A stretch of 41,518 nt of DNA. It comes from Prochlorococcus sp. AG-676-P15-1. Lineage in GTDB: Bacteria > Cyanobacteriota > Cyanobacteriia > PCC-6307 > Cyanobiaceae. Below the pieces are notes generated by a model. It searched no databases and was not told the origin of the DNA. It saw only the letters and a list, made by a program, of their open reading frames with translations. Made by a program: the position numbers and the translations under genes. Positions 1-9,447 of the stretch are shown piece by piece (position 1 is the stretch's first letter; every line of letters starts with the position of its first letter). The stretch spans positions 1 through 41,518 of the forward strand of contig QCUF01000007.1 of the NCBI GenBank assembly GCA_003210825.1, given 5' to 3'.

Positions 1-1
1 C

Positions 2-508
2 ATAAACGTCCCAGTAGAAGTTATCCCTATGGAAGAATTAGAAAAAGTTCTTTGTAACTCCAATAATGGGACAATTGTCACAAGTAGATATTTTTTACAA
101 CCCTTAGAAAAATTAGCAGAAAAATATAGAGTTAGAGCTATTGCAGTTGATTTAAGCGACTTTCAGAAAGAATTAAAAATAATCAAGGAATTAAAGCCTG
201 GGAGTTGTGTAGGTATTGTAAGCATCAGCCCTGGCCTCTTAAGAGCCGCAGAAATTATCATTAATAGCATGAGAGGAAGTAACATTGTACTCATGACAAC
301 CATCTCAGATAATAGTAGTAGATTATTATCCCTTTTAAAAACTTCCAATCATATAGTATGTGATGGGCCTAGTTTATCCGTTATTGAAAATACTCTGTTA
401 AAAAATCGTTCGCAATTCATGAGAATACCACAAATAGTATGTGCAAAAAATTATTTAAGCATCAAAACTATAAATCACTTAAAAAAAGAGATAGGGGTTA
501 TTAATTAA
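2..508 (+). CDS. probable GntR-type transcriptional regulator, C-terminal part (5' end outside window)
   Basis: The reading frame is open from base 2 to the stop at 508, so the ATG at 29 is an internal methionine and the gene begins upstream of the window. The visible part is about 168 residues with alternating strands and helices, like an effector or sensor domain. No DNA-binding domain is visible because that would lie in the missing N-terminus. I recall a GntR-family regulator next to cysE in picocyanobacteria, and the GntR call rests on that context rather than on a motif seen here. It ends six bases before cysE on the same strand, so the two are probably co-transcribed. Confidence 0.5.
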   Translation: MNVPVEVIPMEELEKVLCNSNNGTIVTSRYFLQPLEKLAEKYRVRAIAVDLSDFQKELKIIKELKPGSCVGIVSISPGLLRAAEIIINSMRGSNIVLMTTISDNSSRLLSLLKTSNHIVCDGPSLSVIENTLLKNRSQFMRIPQIVCAKNYLSIKTINHLKKEIGVIN

Positions 509-514
509 TTCATC

Positions 515-1249
515 ATGCTAAGAACTTTCAAGTCAGATATTGAGATAATAAGAGAGCGAGATCCCGCAGCAAGAGGAATCTTAGAAATATTTCTTTGCTA
601 TCCTGGTTTTCAATCAATTATCGTTCATAGGTTTACTCACAAATTATGGCTACTAAAATTACCCTTGATTCCGAGATTATTAAGTCATTTAAATAGACTA
701 TTCACAGGAATAGAAATACATCCAGGTGCCAAAATCGGGGAAAAAGTTTTTATAGATCATGGCATGGGTGTTGTCATCGGTGAAACAGCTGAGATTGGTA
801 ATAACTGCTTACTCTATCAAGGAGTGACATTAGGAGGCACTGGTAAGAGTCATGGTAAAAGGCATCCAACACTAATGGAGAATGTTGTAGTAGGGGCAGG
901 AGCAAAAGTTCTTGGTTCAATAATAATTGGGCCAAACACTAGAATTGGTGCAGGATCAGTCGTTGTTCGTAATGTCGAAGAAAATAGTACTGTTGTCGGA
1001 ATACCAGGAAGAGTAGTTCATCAAAGTGGTGTAAAAGTAAATCCATTAGCACACTCTGCATTGCCAGATGCTGAAGCTAATGTAATTAAAAATTTGATGG
1101 ATAGAATAGATGAGCTTGAAAACCAAATCCTTAAATTACAAAAAACCCTTCAATGTTTAGTAAATTCTGAATCTATTGATATTTCTAAAGTTGGCAATGC
1201 TCAAAATCTAAAAGACAAAGAAATAATAGAATTCTTAGGAGATGATTAA
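515..1249 (+). CDS. cysE: serine O-acetyltransferase
   Basis: Transfers acetyl from acetyl-CoA to L-serine to make O-acetylserine, the first committed step of cysteine synthesis in the cytosol. The 244-residue protein has an N-terminal helical part and, from about residue 65, the left-handed beta-helix built of hexapeptide repeats. The conserved DH pair (D81-H82) matches the catalytic Asp-His of the family. The GGTGKS stretch (107-112) and the following RHP are also typical. The C-terminus (about 195-215) looks like a short coiled coil and is longer than needed for catalysis. It lies just downstream of the regulator fragment and converges on secA with only seven bases between the stop codons. 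Confidence 0.95.
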   Translation: MLRTFKSDIEIIRERDPAARGILEIFLCYPGFQSIIVHRFTHKLWLLKLPLIPRLLSHLNRLFTGIEIHPGAKIGEKVFIDHGMGVVIGETAEIGNNCLLYQGVTLGGTGKSHGKRHPTLMENVVVGAGAKVLGSIIIGPNTRIGAGSVVVRNVEENSTVVGIPGRVVHQSGVKVNPLAHSALPDAEANVIKNLMDRIDELENQILKLQKTLQCLVNSESIDISKVGNAQNLKDKEIIEFLGDD

Positions 1250-1265
1250 TTTCGAATTAATTTTT
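1245..1265. terminator. weak AT-only hairpin between convergent cysE and secA
   Basis: A seven-base inverted repeat (1245-1251 and 1255-1261, loop of three) spans the stop codon of cysE and the short gap to secA. It is followed by Ts on the plus strand and preceded by As, so it could act in both directions. The stem contains only A-T pairs, so its strength as a terminator is doubtful. Confidence 0.3.
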
Positions 1266-4088
1266 AGTTTCTTTTTCACTTTTAGGTTGAAACATAAACA
1301 TTGAATAAATAACATTTCTTCTCATATTTGTCATCATTTCAAGAAACATATCATAACCTTCATTTTTGTATTCAATCAAGGGGTCCTTTTGACCATAACC
1401 TCTTAATCCTACAGATTCTCTTAAAGAATCCATCGATTGAAGATGTTCTCTCCATAAGTTATCAATTTGTTGAAGTATAAAAAACCTTTCAGCTTCCCTC
1501 ATTAAACCTGGACGGAATTGCTCTATTTGAGCCTCCTTTAAATCATATGCAATGCGTAATTGCTCTTGAAGATAATTTTTTAATTCTTCACGAGATAAAA
1601 CACTTACGTCTGTTGATTTAAGATCATTTAATAAATAAATGAATTCTTTTACTTTAGAAATCAATTGATCAATATCCCATTCTTCGGGAGGTAAATCAGG
1701 ATTAATATAAGCTTCTACAATTTCTTCCATTGTTTTTTCCCCATACCCTATGACTTGTTTCTTTAAATCATTCCCTTTTAGAACTCTTAACCTCTCATTA
1801 TAAACCGCTTTTCTTTGATTATTCATTACCTCATCATATTCAAAAACTTGTTTTCTAATGTCATAATAATAAGTCTCGACTTTCTTCTGAGCACTTTCTA
1901 AGGATCTAGTAAGCATTCCTGACTCGATAGGCATATCTTCATCTACTCTAAAAGCGTTCATTAAGTTTGCTACCCTATCTCCTCCAAAAATCCTTAATAA
2001 ATTATCTTCTAAGGATAAAAAGAATCTGGTACTTCCAAGATCTCCTTGTCTACCTGCTCTTCCTCTCAGTTGATTATCAACTCTTCTTGACTCATGCCTT
2101 TCAGTTCCAATAACATGAAGCCCTCCAGCATTTCTAACATTTTCTTCTTCATGAATTAATACCTTTTCATATTCATTTTTCACCTCTGATAGTGATTCTC
2201 TCAAAGATTGTAGTAGTTTATCTTCAGTTGGAGCTTTTTCAGCAGCGGTAGCAATTTTATCGTCTAATTCAAGAATAGTTAAGCTTCTATCTCCCCAATT
2301 CTTTACAAGTAGATTAGATAATAAAGATAGTTTTTTTGTAATATCTTCACCTAACTTACAGGGGAAAAGACTGTCTACACCACTTTTAGTATTCTTATTT
2401 GAAATAGAGTCAACCTTTGCAGAGAAGCCTCCCCCAGCCTTGGAATTCCTTTGTTGAGGTATTGGAGGCTTATGTTCATTATCTGGCTTAACAAGTAAGG
2501 GAGTTAAAGTCTCTTTTAATTTTAGTCTTGCCATATAGTCGCTATTACCACCAAGAATAATATCAGTCCCTCTTCCAGCCATATTTGTTGCAATAGTGAC
2601 AGCACCTGATCTTCCAGCTTGAGCTACGATTTCTGCCTCTCGTTCTACATTCTCTGGTTTTGCATTTAGTAAATTATGTGGGATTTGCTGCTCGGAAAGA
2701 AGCTTACTTAATAACTCACTTTTTTCGACACTTGTTGTACCTACTAAAACAGGTCTACCGTTCCTATGAATTTCAGCTGTTTCATTAGCGACCGCTTTCC
2801 ATTTTCCGAGTTCTGTTTTAAAAACTTGATCAGCCCAATCTTGTCTCTTCCTTATCTGGTTAGTTGGAACAACTGTTGACTCTAATTTATACGTTTTTTC
2901 AAATTCCACCTCTTCGGTCTTAGCAGTTCCTGTCATGCCTGCCAACCCTGGATATAAAAGGAAAAAGTTTTGATACGTTATGGATGCTAAAGTTTGGGTC
3001 TCAGGCTGAATTTTAAGACCTTCTTTTGCTTCGATTGCTTGATGTTGTCCATCACTCCATCTTCTTCCAGGCATAACCCTTCCTGTAAATTCATCAACTA
3101 TTACTGCTTCATCTTTTTTGATAATATAATTTACATCTTTAACGAATAATTCTTTGGCTTTTAAAGAATTAGTAATGTAATGAGCCCAGGGGTCTTGAGG
3201 ATCATATAGATCATTAACCTTCAAGTATTCTTCACATTTAGCAAATCCTTGATCAGTTAATATGCAACTACGCTGTTTTTCATCAACTTCATAATCACCT
3301 TCTGGATCAACACCATCTTTACTCAACTCCTTTGCCTTAATGAGAGATAATGATAATTCTGCCGCTTTTTGATATTTTTCTTGAGGCCTTTCAATTTGAC
3401 CAGAAATTATTAGGGGAGTTCTTGCTTCATCAATTAGGATTGAATCTACTTCATCTATTACACAATAATTAAATTTTCTTTGAACTACTTCTTCAATTTC
3501 AGTAGCCATATTATCTCTTAAATAATCAAATCCCAATTCAGAATTAGTTGCATAAGTGATATCACATGCATAATTTTTTTTTCTTTCCGAAGGACTCATA
3601 TCTTGCTGAATTAGGCCAACAGATAAGCCCAAAAATCGATGAACTTGTCCCATCCACTCAGCATCTCTTCGAGCTAAGTAATCGTTTACAGTAACAACGT
3701 GCACACCTTTACCAGTTAAAGCATTTAGATAACAAGGTAGCGTTGCAACTAGAGTTTTACCTTCTCCAGTTTTCATCTCAGCAATTTGACCTTCGTGGAG
3801 AACCATCCCACCAATTAATTGGACATCAAAATGACGCATTTCTAAAACTCTTTTACTTGCCTCTCTGACGATTGCAAAAGCCTTTGGTAATATTTCTTCT
3901 AATAGTTCCTTTTGTTTTTTAACGTTTAACTCTAATGAAATTTTTGATTTAAGATTATGAGTCTCATTCCTCAATGCATCATCAGTTAATAGGGAAACTT
4001 CTTCCTCTAATAAGTTTATCTCTTCAACTATTGGTTGATATCGCTTTAACTTTCGTGTATTCGGGTCTCCCAACAAAAGTTTTAGCAT
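1257..4088 (-). CDS. secA: preprotein translocase ATPase subunit SecA
   Basis: Motor ATPase that pushes unfolded proteins through SecYEG, and in cyanobacteria serves both plasma and thylakoid membranes. The 943-residue protein shows Walker A GEGKT (108-112), the DEVD Walker B box (212-215), the NMAGRGTDI motif (502-510) and the GTERHESRR motif (661-669). About 130 residues separate GRGTDI from the [13 protein letters not shown] block, far more than in Escherichia coli, so a lineage-specific insertion of roughly 90 residues is present. The C-terminus ends shortly after the helical scaffold and lacks the Cys/His zinc tail of many bacterial SecA proteins, as I recall for cyanobacterial and chloroplast forms. 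Confidence 0.97.
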   Translation of the reverse strand: MLKLLLGDPNTRKLKRYQPIVEEINLLEEEVSLLTDDALRNETHNLKSKISLELNVKKQKELLEEILPKAFAIVREASKRVLEMRHFDVQLIGGMVLHEGQIAEMKTGEGKTLVATLPCYLNALTGKGVHVVTVNDYLARRDAEWMGQVHRFLGLSVGLIQQDMSPSERKKNYACDITYATNSELGFDYLRDNMATEIEEVVQRKFNYCVIDEVDSILIDEARTPLIISGQIERPQEKYQKAAELSLSLIKAKELSKDGVDPEGDYEVDEKQRSCILTDQGFAKCEEYLKVNDLYDPQDPWAHYITNSLKAKELFVKDVNYIIKKDEAVIVDEFTGRVMPGRRWSDGQHQAIEAKEGLKIQPETQTLASITYQNFFLLYPGLAGMTGTAKTEEVEFEKTYKLESTVVPTNQIRKRQDWADQVFKTELGKWKAVANETAEIHRNGRPVLVGTTSVEKSELLSKLLSEQQIPHNLLNAKPENVEREAEIVAQAGRSGAVTIATNMAGRGTDIILGGNSDYMARLKLKETLTPLLVKPDNEHKPPIPQQRNSKAGGGFSAKVDSISNKNTKSGVDSLFPCKLGEDITKKLSLLSNLLVKNWGDRSLTILELDDKIATAAEKAPTEDKLLQSLRESLSEVKNEYEKVLIHEEENVRNAGGLHVIGTERHESRRVDNQLRGRAGRQGDLGSTRFFLSLEDNLLRIFGGDRVANLMNAFRVDEDMPIESGMLTRSLESAQKKVETYYYDIRKQVFEYDEVMNNQRKAVYNERLRVLKGNDLKKQVIGYGEKTMEEIVEAYINPDLPPEEWDIDQLISKVKEFIYLLNDLKSTDVSVLSREELKNYLQEQLRIAYDLKEAQIEQFRPGLMREAERFFILQQIDNLWREHLQSMDSLRESVGLRGYGQKDPLIEYKNEGYDMFLEMMTNMRRNVIYSMFMFQPKSEKETKN

Positions 4089-4126
4089 AATTGTTTTTCC
4101 TCTAAAAAATTAATCCTATTACAATC

Positions 4127-4132
4127 ATTATA
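4127..4132 (-). promoter_or_regulatory. candidate -10 box for secA
   Basis: A perfect TATAAT on the minus strand lies about 40 bases upstream of the secA start codon, in the divergent gap to the GNAT gene. No convincing -35 box is found at 16-18 bases spacing, which is common in Prochlorococcus promoters. In such AT-rich DNA a chance match is possible. Confidence 0.35.
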
Positions 4133-4265
4133 AATTAGTGCGTTACAACTAAATGAGTAAAATGTATATCTCTTCAATTTTTTAAAAGTTATAGACTAAG
4201 GTGTTAAATCAAACTTACCAAATAAATTATTACATTTTTCTCAAAATTTTAGAATTTCCAAACTT

Positions 4266-4721
4266 ATGAAACCAGTATTTTTAATTAAACATTCAAAAGG
4301 TGCTCTTGGATTAAGATTATTTGGATTAGGCCCTAATCTCAAACCTACTAAAGGATTATTGAAACTACAGAAATTCTTACATCGTAATGCATTTTGGGCT
4401 AAGAATAGAAAAATTAAAGACCTTAAAAAATGTCTTGCTAATAGCGATGTTATTGTAAGTATTTGGTTAAATAATGAACCAGTTGGTTTTGGGAGAGCCT
4501 TGTCAGATGGTATTTATAGAGGCGTTTTGTGGGATATAGTGATTGATCAAGATCATCAAGGAAAAGGTTACGGCAAGATGATTGTGAAAAATCTTTTAGA
4601 ATCAAAAAAAATAAAACATACCAAGAAAATATATTTAATGACAACGAGCAAAAAAACGTTTTATTCACAAGTTGATTTTAAAGAAGTTGCTTCACAAAAT
4701 TTGTTAGTACACGAAATATAA
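4266..4721 (+). CDS. GNAT-family N-acetyltransferase
   Basis: A 151-residue protein with one GNAT fold. The acetyl-CoA pyrophosphate-binding motif A appears as a hydrophobic strand followed by QGKGYGK at about residues 98-104, matching the Q/R-x-x-G-x-G/A signature. Upstream, residues 60-90 fit the central strands of the fold. The first 40 residues are basic and less typical. The substrate cannot be told from sequence; small molecules, proteins and antibiotics are all possible for the family. It is transcribed divergently from secA and ends one base before the GtrA-like gene on the other strand. Confidence 0.8.
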   Translation: MKPVFLIKHSKGALGLRLFGLGPNLKPTKGLLKLQKFLHRNAFWAKNRKIKDLKKCLANSDVIVSIWLNNEPVGFGRALSDGIYRGVLWDIVIDQDHQGKGYGKMIVKNLLESKKIKHTKKIYLMTTSKKTFYSQVDFKEVASQNLLVHEI

Positions 4722-4722
4722 A

Positions 4723-5115
4723 TTACTTCTTAAACAAAAAAAATTTTGAACCTAAATAATTATTTAATGCTCCAACAAATACTCCTAAAAACCAAGCAAT
4801 CTTATAATTATCAATTAATGGACTCAAAAAAATAATTATTAGAGACATTTCTAAACCGCCTAAAACATAAATTAAACAAAAAATAAAAAAAGATTTAATT
4901 ATTTTTTTTTGTGAATTACCTCTAAAAACCCAAGTCTTTGCAAAAAAATATGATGATAAAAGACCTGTCGAGTAGCCTATTAAGGAAGAAAGTATTATGT
5001 TTTTAAAAATTATATATAATGAATTAAATACTAAAAAATTTATAAATGTTGCAATTAATCCTGAGATAAAAAATCTTAAAATTTGATATTTATTTGCTTT
5101 AAAAATGTTATTCAA
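4723..5115 (-). CDS. GtrA-like family membrane protein
   Basis: A 130-residue, strongly hydrophobic protein with about four predicted membrane helices (near residues 12-32, 36-56, 72-95 and 102-124). The FAKTWVF stretch after the second helix fits the conserved W-x-F motif of the GtrA family. GtrA proteins are thought to help move undecaprenyl-linked sugars across the plasma membrane for surface polysaccharide modification; that role is known for the family, not shown here. The gene is unusually AT-rich even for this genome: the blocks 4861-4920 and 4981-5040 hold only seven G or C each. No glycosyltransferase partner lies beside it. Confidence 0.75.
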   Translation of the reverse strand: MNNIFKANKYQILRFFISGLIATFINFLVFNSLYIIFKNIILSSLIGYSTGLLSSYFFAKTWVFRGNSQKKIIKSFFIFCLIYVLGGLEMSLIIIFLSPLIDNYKIAWFLGVFVGALNNYLGSKFFLFKK

Positions 5116-5149
5116 AAGTTTAGAATTATACTAACCTCCTTTATCTTTA

Positions 5150-5581
5150 TTAAGATATAAATCTTGCATAAAGCCACCTTATAAAGGGACCCAAAATAGG
5201 AATTGGCCCAAAAGTAGGTCCACAAAAATCAAAATAATCTCTATGTTCTTGAATTAAGCCATTTTCAGAAAATATCAAACGTGTCGTGCCGGGATATATA
5301 AATTCTTTACCCATAATTTTTAAACCCATAGTCCATTCTACAAATCCACAGTTACCACTAATTGATATTGCATGAGTTTTCAAATAAACATCATCGCATC
5401 TTTTAACAAGTTTTTCTTGGGCCTCTACATAAGAATCTAATCCTTTCGTTTCCTGTGTTGGATCAATAAAAGTAACATTCTCGTTATAAAACTCTGCCCA
5501 CTTTGCTTTTGTTGGTGCATCTTCCCCATAAGGTTTAGTAAATAATCCTCTTAAATTCTCAATAGAAACAGTAGATTGCAT
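5150..5581 (-). CDS. SnoaL/NTF2-like domain protein
   Basis: A 143-residue protein that fits the alpha+beta cone of the NTF2/SnoaL superfamily: an N-terminal helix, the FYNENVTFIDPT segment (about 31-42), then several long strands with W-x-M and TRLIF patterns, and a tail in which HRDYFDF (about 113-119) is typical of SnoaL-like proteins. The C-terminal 25 residues are Gly/Pro-rich then hydrophobic and may associate with a membrane. The superfamily includes isomerases, hydrolases and pure binding proteins, so no reaction can be assigned. It is co-directional with the GtrA-like gene, 34 bases upstream of it. Confidence 0.65.
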   Translation of the reverse strand: MQSTVSIENLRGLFTKPYGEDAPTKAKWAEFYNENVTFIDPTQETKGLDSYVEAQEKLVKRCDDVYLKTHAISISGNCGFVEWTMGLKIMGKEFIYPGTTRLIFSENGLIQEHRDYFDFCGPTFGPIPILGPFIRWLYARFIS

Positions 5582-5626
5582 TTTAAGTTTATATTTATCT
5601 ATAAATTATATTTTAAATTTTGTATT

Positions 5627-5667
5627 AAAAAACAAATCATCCAAATAATATGATTTAACAGGATGAT
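5627..5667 (-). terminator. rho-independent terminator downstream of tRNA-Gly
   Basis: Read on the minus strand, a seven-base stem (5661-5667 with 5636-5642) encloses a loop that can form four further pairs. It is followed directly by TTGTTTTTT. It starts 27 bases after the end of tRNA-Gly, the right place and direction to end that transcript before the SnoaL-like gene. Confidence 0.55.
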
Positions 5668-5693
5668 AGCAAACCAATTAAAACAGATTAATA

Positions 5694-5765
5694 AGCGGAT
5701 GAAGAGATTCGAACTCTCGACATTCTCCTTGGCAAGGAGATGCTCTACCACTGAGCTACATCCGC
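5694..5765 (-). tRNA. trnG: tRNA-Gly (anticodon GCC)
   Basis: The reverse complement folds as a full cloverleaf of 72 bases. The acceptor stem pairs GCGGATG with its partner, the D arm is GCTCAGTGGTAGAGC, the anticodon stem TCTCC/GGAGA closes a loop TTGCCAA with anticodon GCC, and the T arm carries GTTCGAATC. The discriminator base is T. CCA is not encoded. It reads GGC and GGU glycine codons. It stands between ribH and the SnoaL-like gene. Confidence 0.97.
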
Positions 5766-5827
5766 ATAACAAGTTTATTTTATCTTAAAAAAGGAATGAA
5801 ATAAACAAAACCTTACTTTTTTTGAAA

Positions 5828-6304
5828 CTAATTTAAATTTTTGATTAAAGACCCCATCTCAATTGCTTGTAAAGCATAGTTCCAACCAAGATTGTTTTTT
5901 ATCCCAGCTCTTTCTAAAGCCTGTTGCATACTGTCAGTAGTTAAAACACCAAAAATAATTGGGATATTATTTTCGTATGAAACTTGTGAAATTCCCTTAC
6001 TAGCCTCAGAAATAACAACATCATAATGAGAAGTTTCTCCTCGAATAACAGCCCCAAGAGCAATTACAACGTCATACTTAGATTTTTGCAATAGTATTTT
6101 AGCTGCTATTGGCAATTCAAATGATCCAGGAACCCAAACGATATCAAGTTCTTTACTTGTTTTTGAAGTATCTAAACCATGCCTTTTAAGACAATCCAGA
6201 CAACCCGATAATATTTTATTAGTAATTAAGTCATTAAATCTTGCAACAACTATTCCCACTTTTAAAGTAGAAGCATTCGCAAAAGACCCCTCAAAAATAG
6301 TCAT
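5828..6304 (-). CDS. ribH: 6,7-dimethyl-8-ribityllumazine synthase
   Basis: Condenses the ribityl-aminouracil intermediate with dihydroxybutanone phosphate to form lumazine, the penultimate step of riboflavin synthesis. At 158 residues it has the normal family length. Visible signatures are VARFND near the N-terminus (20-25), VPGSFELP (58-65) and the loop [12 protein letters not shown] (84-95), whose H93 matches the catalytic histidine. The family assembles as a pentamer or 60-mer in the cytosol. It follows psbZ by 48 bases on the same strand, so the two may share a transcript. Confidence 0.96.
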   Translation of the reverse strand: MTIFEGSFANASTLKVGIVVARFNDLITNKILSGCLDCLKRHGLDTSKTSKELDIVWVPGSFELPIAAKILLQKSKYDVVIALGAVIRGETSHYDVVISEASKGISQVSYENNIPIIFGVLTTDSMQQALERAGIKNNLGWNYALQAIEMGSLIKNLN

Positions 6305-6352
6305 TAAATTTTTTTTCTTATATAACTACATTCTCATGAAAAGGTACTAAGT

Positions 6353-6550
6353 TCAAACTAAGGATGAAACAATTCCTGTAGCAAAAACTAAAACAACCCA
6401 AACTGCAGCGATAGAATATATTTTTCTTCTACTCTCCTTCTGTCCTTCTTCACTAGAGGGTTGAGTTACATATAAAACTGGAACGCCAACTACCGCAATA
6501 AGAGAAGCAAATAAAAGAGCATTTACGAAGAAAAAATTAACTGCCTGCAT
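6353..6550 (-). CDS. psbZ: photosystem II protein PsbZ (Ycf9)
   Basis: A 65-residue protein with two membrane helices (about residues 5-27 and 43-64) separated by a short polar loop, the size and layout of PsbZ. PsbZ is a small subunit at the edge of photosystem II in the thylakoid membrane, near CP43. The loop sequence PSSEEGQKESRR fits the family, and the N-terminus is hydrophobic immediately after the start. It is upstream of ribH on the same strand and divergent from mutS. This gene marks the organism as an oxygenic phototroph. Confidence 0.92.
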   Translation of the reverse strand: MQAVNFFFVNALLFASLIAVVGVPVLYVTQPSSEEGQKESRRKIYSIAAVWVVLVFATGIVSSLV

Positions 6551-6572
6551 GATTCAATTTTATTTTTTAATA

Positions 6573-6578
6573 ATTATA
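6573..6578 (-). promoter_or_regulatory. candidate -10 box for psbZ
   Basis: A perfect TATAAT on the minus strand lies 22 bases before the psbZ start codon, which would give a short leader of about 16 bases. The -35 region is poor. The site is in the only gap from which psbZ can be transcribed. Confidence 0.4.
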
Positions 6579-6592
6579 GATACTATGATCTC

Positions 6593-6712
6593 ATGAAAAT
6601 GAATATTTTTGGAGAAAATTTACATACTTTTAGTCAGTTTTTAGATGCAAAACTAAATTTAGTTCCTAATATCTATTTAGAAATAATAAAAAGATGCAAG
6701 AAGATACGATAA
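6593..6712 (+). CDS. possible 39-residue small protein overlapping the mutS start
   Basis: An ATG-initiated frame of 39 codons fills most of the psbZ-mutS gap and ends with TAA 19 bases inside mutS, in a different frame. The peptide begins [10 protein letters not shown] and ends in a basic KRCKKIR. A second possible start lies two codons later. I do not recognise it. It could be a real small protein whose translation is coupled to mutS, a leader peptide, or chance in AT-rich DNA; conservation in other strains would decide. Confidence 0.25.
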   Translation: MKMNIFGENLHTFSQFLDAKLNLVPNIYLEIIKRCKKIR

Positions 6713-9441
6713 TTCAGAACGATTTATTTGCAATTAATGATGAACTTAAACTCCCAAAAGACTCAATTCAAATTCCTGAAGATTTATCTACTGAAGAATT
6801 AAAAAAAGAATCGCAGAAAAGGCCCAGGCTAAGAAAAAATTCTACTAATTTAATAAATAAATTCAAGAATGATTCAAATTCCGAAAGAAAGAATGATTGT
6901 ATTAATGAAAAATCTTATAGTTATAAAACTGTTGAAAAACAAAAATTAACTCCTATTCTCAAACATTATGTGACATTAAAAGAAGAAAACAGCAATAGAT
7001 TATTGTTATACAGATTAGGTGACTTTTTTGAGTGTTTTTTTGAAGATGCTGTATTCATATCTAACCTATTAGAAATAACCTTAACGAGCAAAGATGCGGG
7101 TAAAGAAATTGGTAAAATCCCCATGGCAGGAGTACCTCATCACGCAATGGAGAGATACTGCGCCGAATTAATTAAAAAAAACTATTCAGTAGTTATATGT
7201 GATCAGTTAGAAAAAAGTAGTGGGAATTACGGAACACCACTCAAAAGAGGAATAACAAGAATTATCACACCAGGAACTGTCATAGAAGAAGGGATGTTGG
7301 TTGCTAAAAAAAATAATTGGATAACAGCAATCCACTTATCAGAAAACATTTCAGAAGATTTATATGAATGGGGAATTTCAAGAGCAGATGTAAGTACAGG
7401 AGAATTATTAACAATGGAGGGGATGTCAATCTCAAAATTATTCGATGAAATTATTAAGTTAGATACATCAGAAATCATAATAGGAAGAAATGAAGAGAAA
7501 AAGTTATTAGAAAATGAAAATCAAAAAATTACTTATACCGTCACCCAAGAAACTTTTTTCAGTATTAATGAAGCATGTTCAACTATAAAAAACTATTTTC
7601 AAATTAATAGTTTAGAAGGCCTAGGACTCAAGAATTTAAAAAATGCTACTAAAGCACTTGGTGGCTTACTTAATTATTTAGAGAAAATCAATCCTTCAAA
7701 TTTAGAGAACGATTCATCTCTGAAAATTTCTTTAGATTTCCCTCAAATACAATTTCCAAAAGATCATTTAATTATTGATTATCAAACTCAAAAGAATTTA
7801 GAAATAAAAAATACACAAAGAGAAAATAATTATGCTGGTTCACTTCTCTGGAGTATTGATAGAACATATACCTGCATGGGTGCTAGATGTTTAAGAAGAT
7901 GGATAGACTCTCCATTATTAAATATTGATGAAATTTGTAAAAGGCAAAATATTATTTCAAACTTTTTAGAGTCTAAACAGTTACGGATAGAAACCCAAAA
8001 TATACTTAGAGCAATGGGAGATTTAGAGAGGCTTTCAGGAAGAGCATGCGCGGGGCATGCCAGTCCAAGAGATTTAATAGCAATCTCAGAGGGTTTGAAA
8101 AAATTACCTAGATTAAAGTCAATTGTTGAATTATTTAAGTATCAAATCCCATCCTGGACAGATCAATTAAAAAATGTTGATAATGAGCTTTTAGATTTAG
8201 CTGATCTAATAAGCTTTAAGCTAGTAGAAAATCCACCTTTAAATACCAGTGAAGGAGGTATTATTCATGATGGAGTTGATAATGTGCTAGATGGCTTACG
8301 TAATTTAATAGACGACTACTCAGATTGGTTGAATCAAGAAGAATTAAAAGAAAGAAAAATTAGTAAAATATCAAATTTAAAAATTCAATTCCATAAAAAC
8401 TTTGGTTATTACATATCAATTAATAAATCAAAAGTTAATTTAGCACCTGCGCATTGGATTAAAAGGCAAACTCTTACTAATGAGGAAAGATACATAACTA
8501 CAGAAATCAAAAACAGAGAAAGTAAAATATTTCAAGTTAAAAATCGGGCGGCTGCTAAAGAATATGAATTGTTTTGCGAGATAAGAAATCTTGTATCTTC
8601 AAAAACAAAAAGAATTAGATCCATTGCAAAATCTATTGCCTGTATAGATGCACTACTCGGTTTAGCAATTACATCATTAGAAAATAATTTTATAAAACCA
8701 ACTATTTCACCTTTTACTGATTCAACAGACCAACAAAGCACAAAAATTATTGCAGGACGAAATCCTATTGTTGAACAACTATTAACGAATAAACAATTTA
8801 TATCTAATGATATTTTGTTTAATAATAAGCAAAAATTAATAATATTAACTGGTCCAAATGCAAGTGGAAAGAGTTGCTTTATTAGGCAAATAGGTTTAAT
8901 ACAAATTCTATCTCAAATTGGAAGCTTCGTCCCTGCAAGCAAAGCTGAGATTCAAATTGTAGATCGAATATTTACAAGAATTGGAGCCGTAGATGATCAA
9001 TCGACTGGACAATCGACATTCATGGTAGAAATGTCAGAGACTGCATCGATACTAAATCAAGCGACATCAAACTCTCTTGTCTTACTTGATGAGATAGGGA
9101 GAGGGACATCTACTTTTGATGGACTATCAATAGCATGGTCAGTAAGTGACTATCTTGCAAAAAAAATTGTATGCAATACAATCTTTGCTACTCATTATCA
9201 TGAACTAAATTATCTTAAAAATACAAATACAAACGTAGAAAATTTTCAAGTATTAGTTAAACAGAACAAAGATCAACTACTTTTTTGTCATAAAATTGAA
9301 AAAGGTGGTGCGAACAAAAGTTACGGTATTGAAGCCGCTAAGTTAGCCGGGGTTCCTAAAGAAGTTATTAATAAAGCTAGATTAGTTTTAGATTATTTAG
9401 AAAAAAACAATCAATTGAATTCTCAAATTAAAATTAAATAA
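6694..9441 (+). CDS. mutS: DNA mismatch repair protein MutS
   Basis: Recognises mismatches and small loops and starts repair. The 915-residue protein has the mismatch-reading Phe-x-Glu motif in GDFFE (F111-E113), the connector, lever and clamp regions, then the ATPase domain with Walker A GPNASGKS (720-727), the STFMVEM motif, Walker [10 protein letters not shown] and the ATHYHEL motif. About 75 extra, charged, probably disordered residues precede the usual start of domain I. The C-terminus ends soon after the [10 protein letters not shown] helix, so the short tetramerisation and clamp-binding tail of the E. coli protein is absent. It is divergent from psbZ and converges on cobH. Confidence 0.95.
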   Translation: MQEDTIIQNDLFAINDELKLPKDSIQIPEDLSTEELKKESQKRPRLRKNSTNLINKFKNDSNSERKNDCINEKSYSYKTVEKQKLTPILKHYVTLKEENSNRLLLYRLGDFFECFFEDAVFISNLLEITLTSKDAGKEIGKIPMAGVPHHAMERYCAELIKKNYSVVICDQLEKSSGNYGTPLKRGITRIITPGTVIEEGMLVAKKNNWITAIHLSENISEDLYEWGISRADVSTGELLTMEGMSISKLFDEIIKLDTSEIIIGRNEEKKLLENENQKITYTVTQETFFSINEACSTIKNYFQINSLEGLGLKNLKNATKALGGLLNYLEKINPSNLENDSSLKISLDFPQIQFPKDHLIIDYQTQKNLEIKNTQRENNYAGSLLWSIDRTYTCMGARCLRRWIDSPLLNIDEICKRQNIISNFLESKQLRIETQNILRAMGDLERLSGRACAGHASPRDLIAISEGLKKLPRLKSIVELFKYQIPSWTDQLKNVDNELLDLADLISFKLVENPPLNTSEGGIIHDGVDNVLDGLRNLIDDYSDWLNQEELKERKISKISNLKIQFHKNFGYYISINKSKVNLAPAHWIKRQTLTNEERYITTEIKNRESKIFQVKNRAAAKEYELFCEIRNLVSSKTKRIRSIAKSIACIDALLGLAITSLENNFIKPTISPFTDSTDQQSTKIIAGRNPIVEQLLTNKQFISNDILFNNKQKLIILTGPNASGKSCFIRQIGLIQILSQIGSFVPASKAEIQIVDRIFTRIGAVDDQSTGQSTFMVEMSETASILNQATSNSLVLLDEIGRGTSTFDGLSIAWSVSDYLAKKIVCNTIFATHYHELNYLKNTNTNVENFQVLVKQNKDQLLFCHKIEKGGANKSYGIEAAKLAGVPKEVINKARLVLDYLEKNNQLNSQIKIK

Positions 9442-9447
9442 AAATAT

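Noticed and set aside
4089..4265. Small gene in the secA-GNAT gap
   Set aside because: The only ATG frames are about ten codons long; the gap looks like divergent promoter sequence.
5661..5700. att-site duplication of the tRNA-Gly 3' end
   Set aside because: Only GGATGA is shared between the tRNA end and the adjacent terminator stem; too short to mark an integration event, and no integrase is present.
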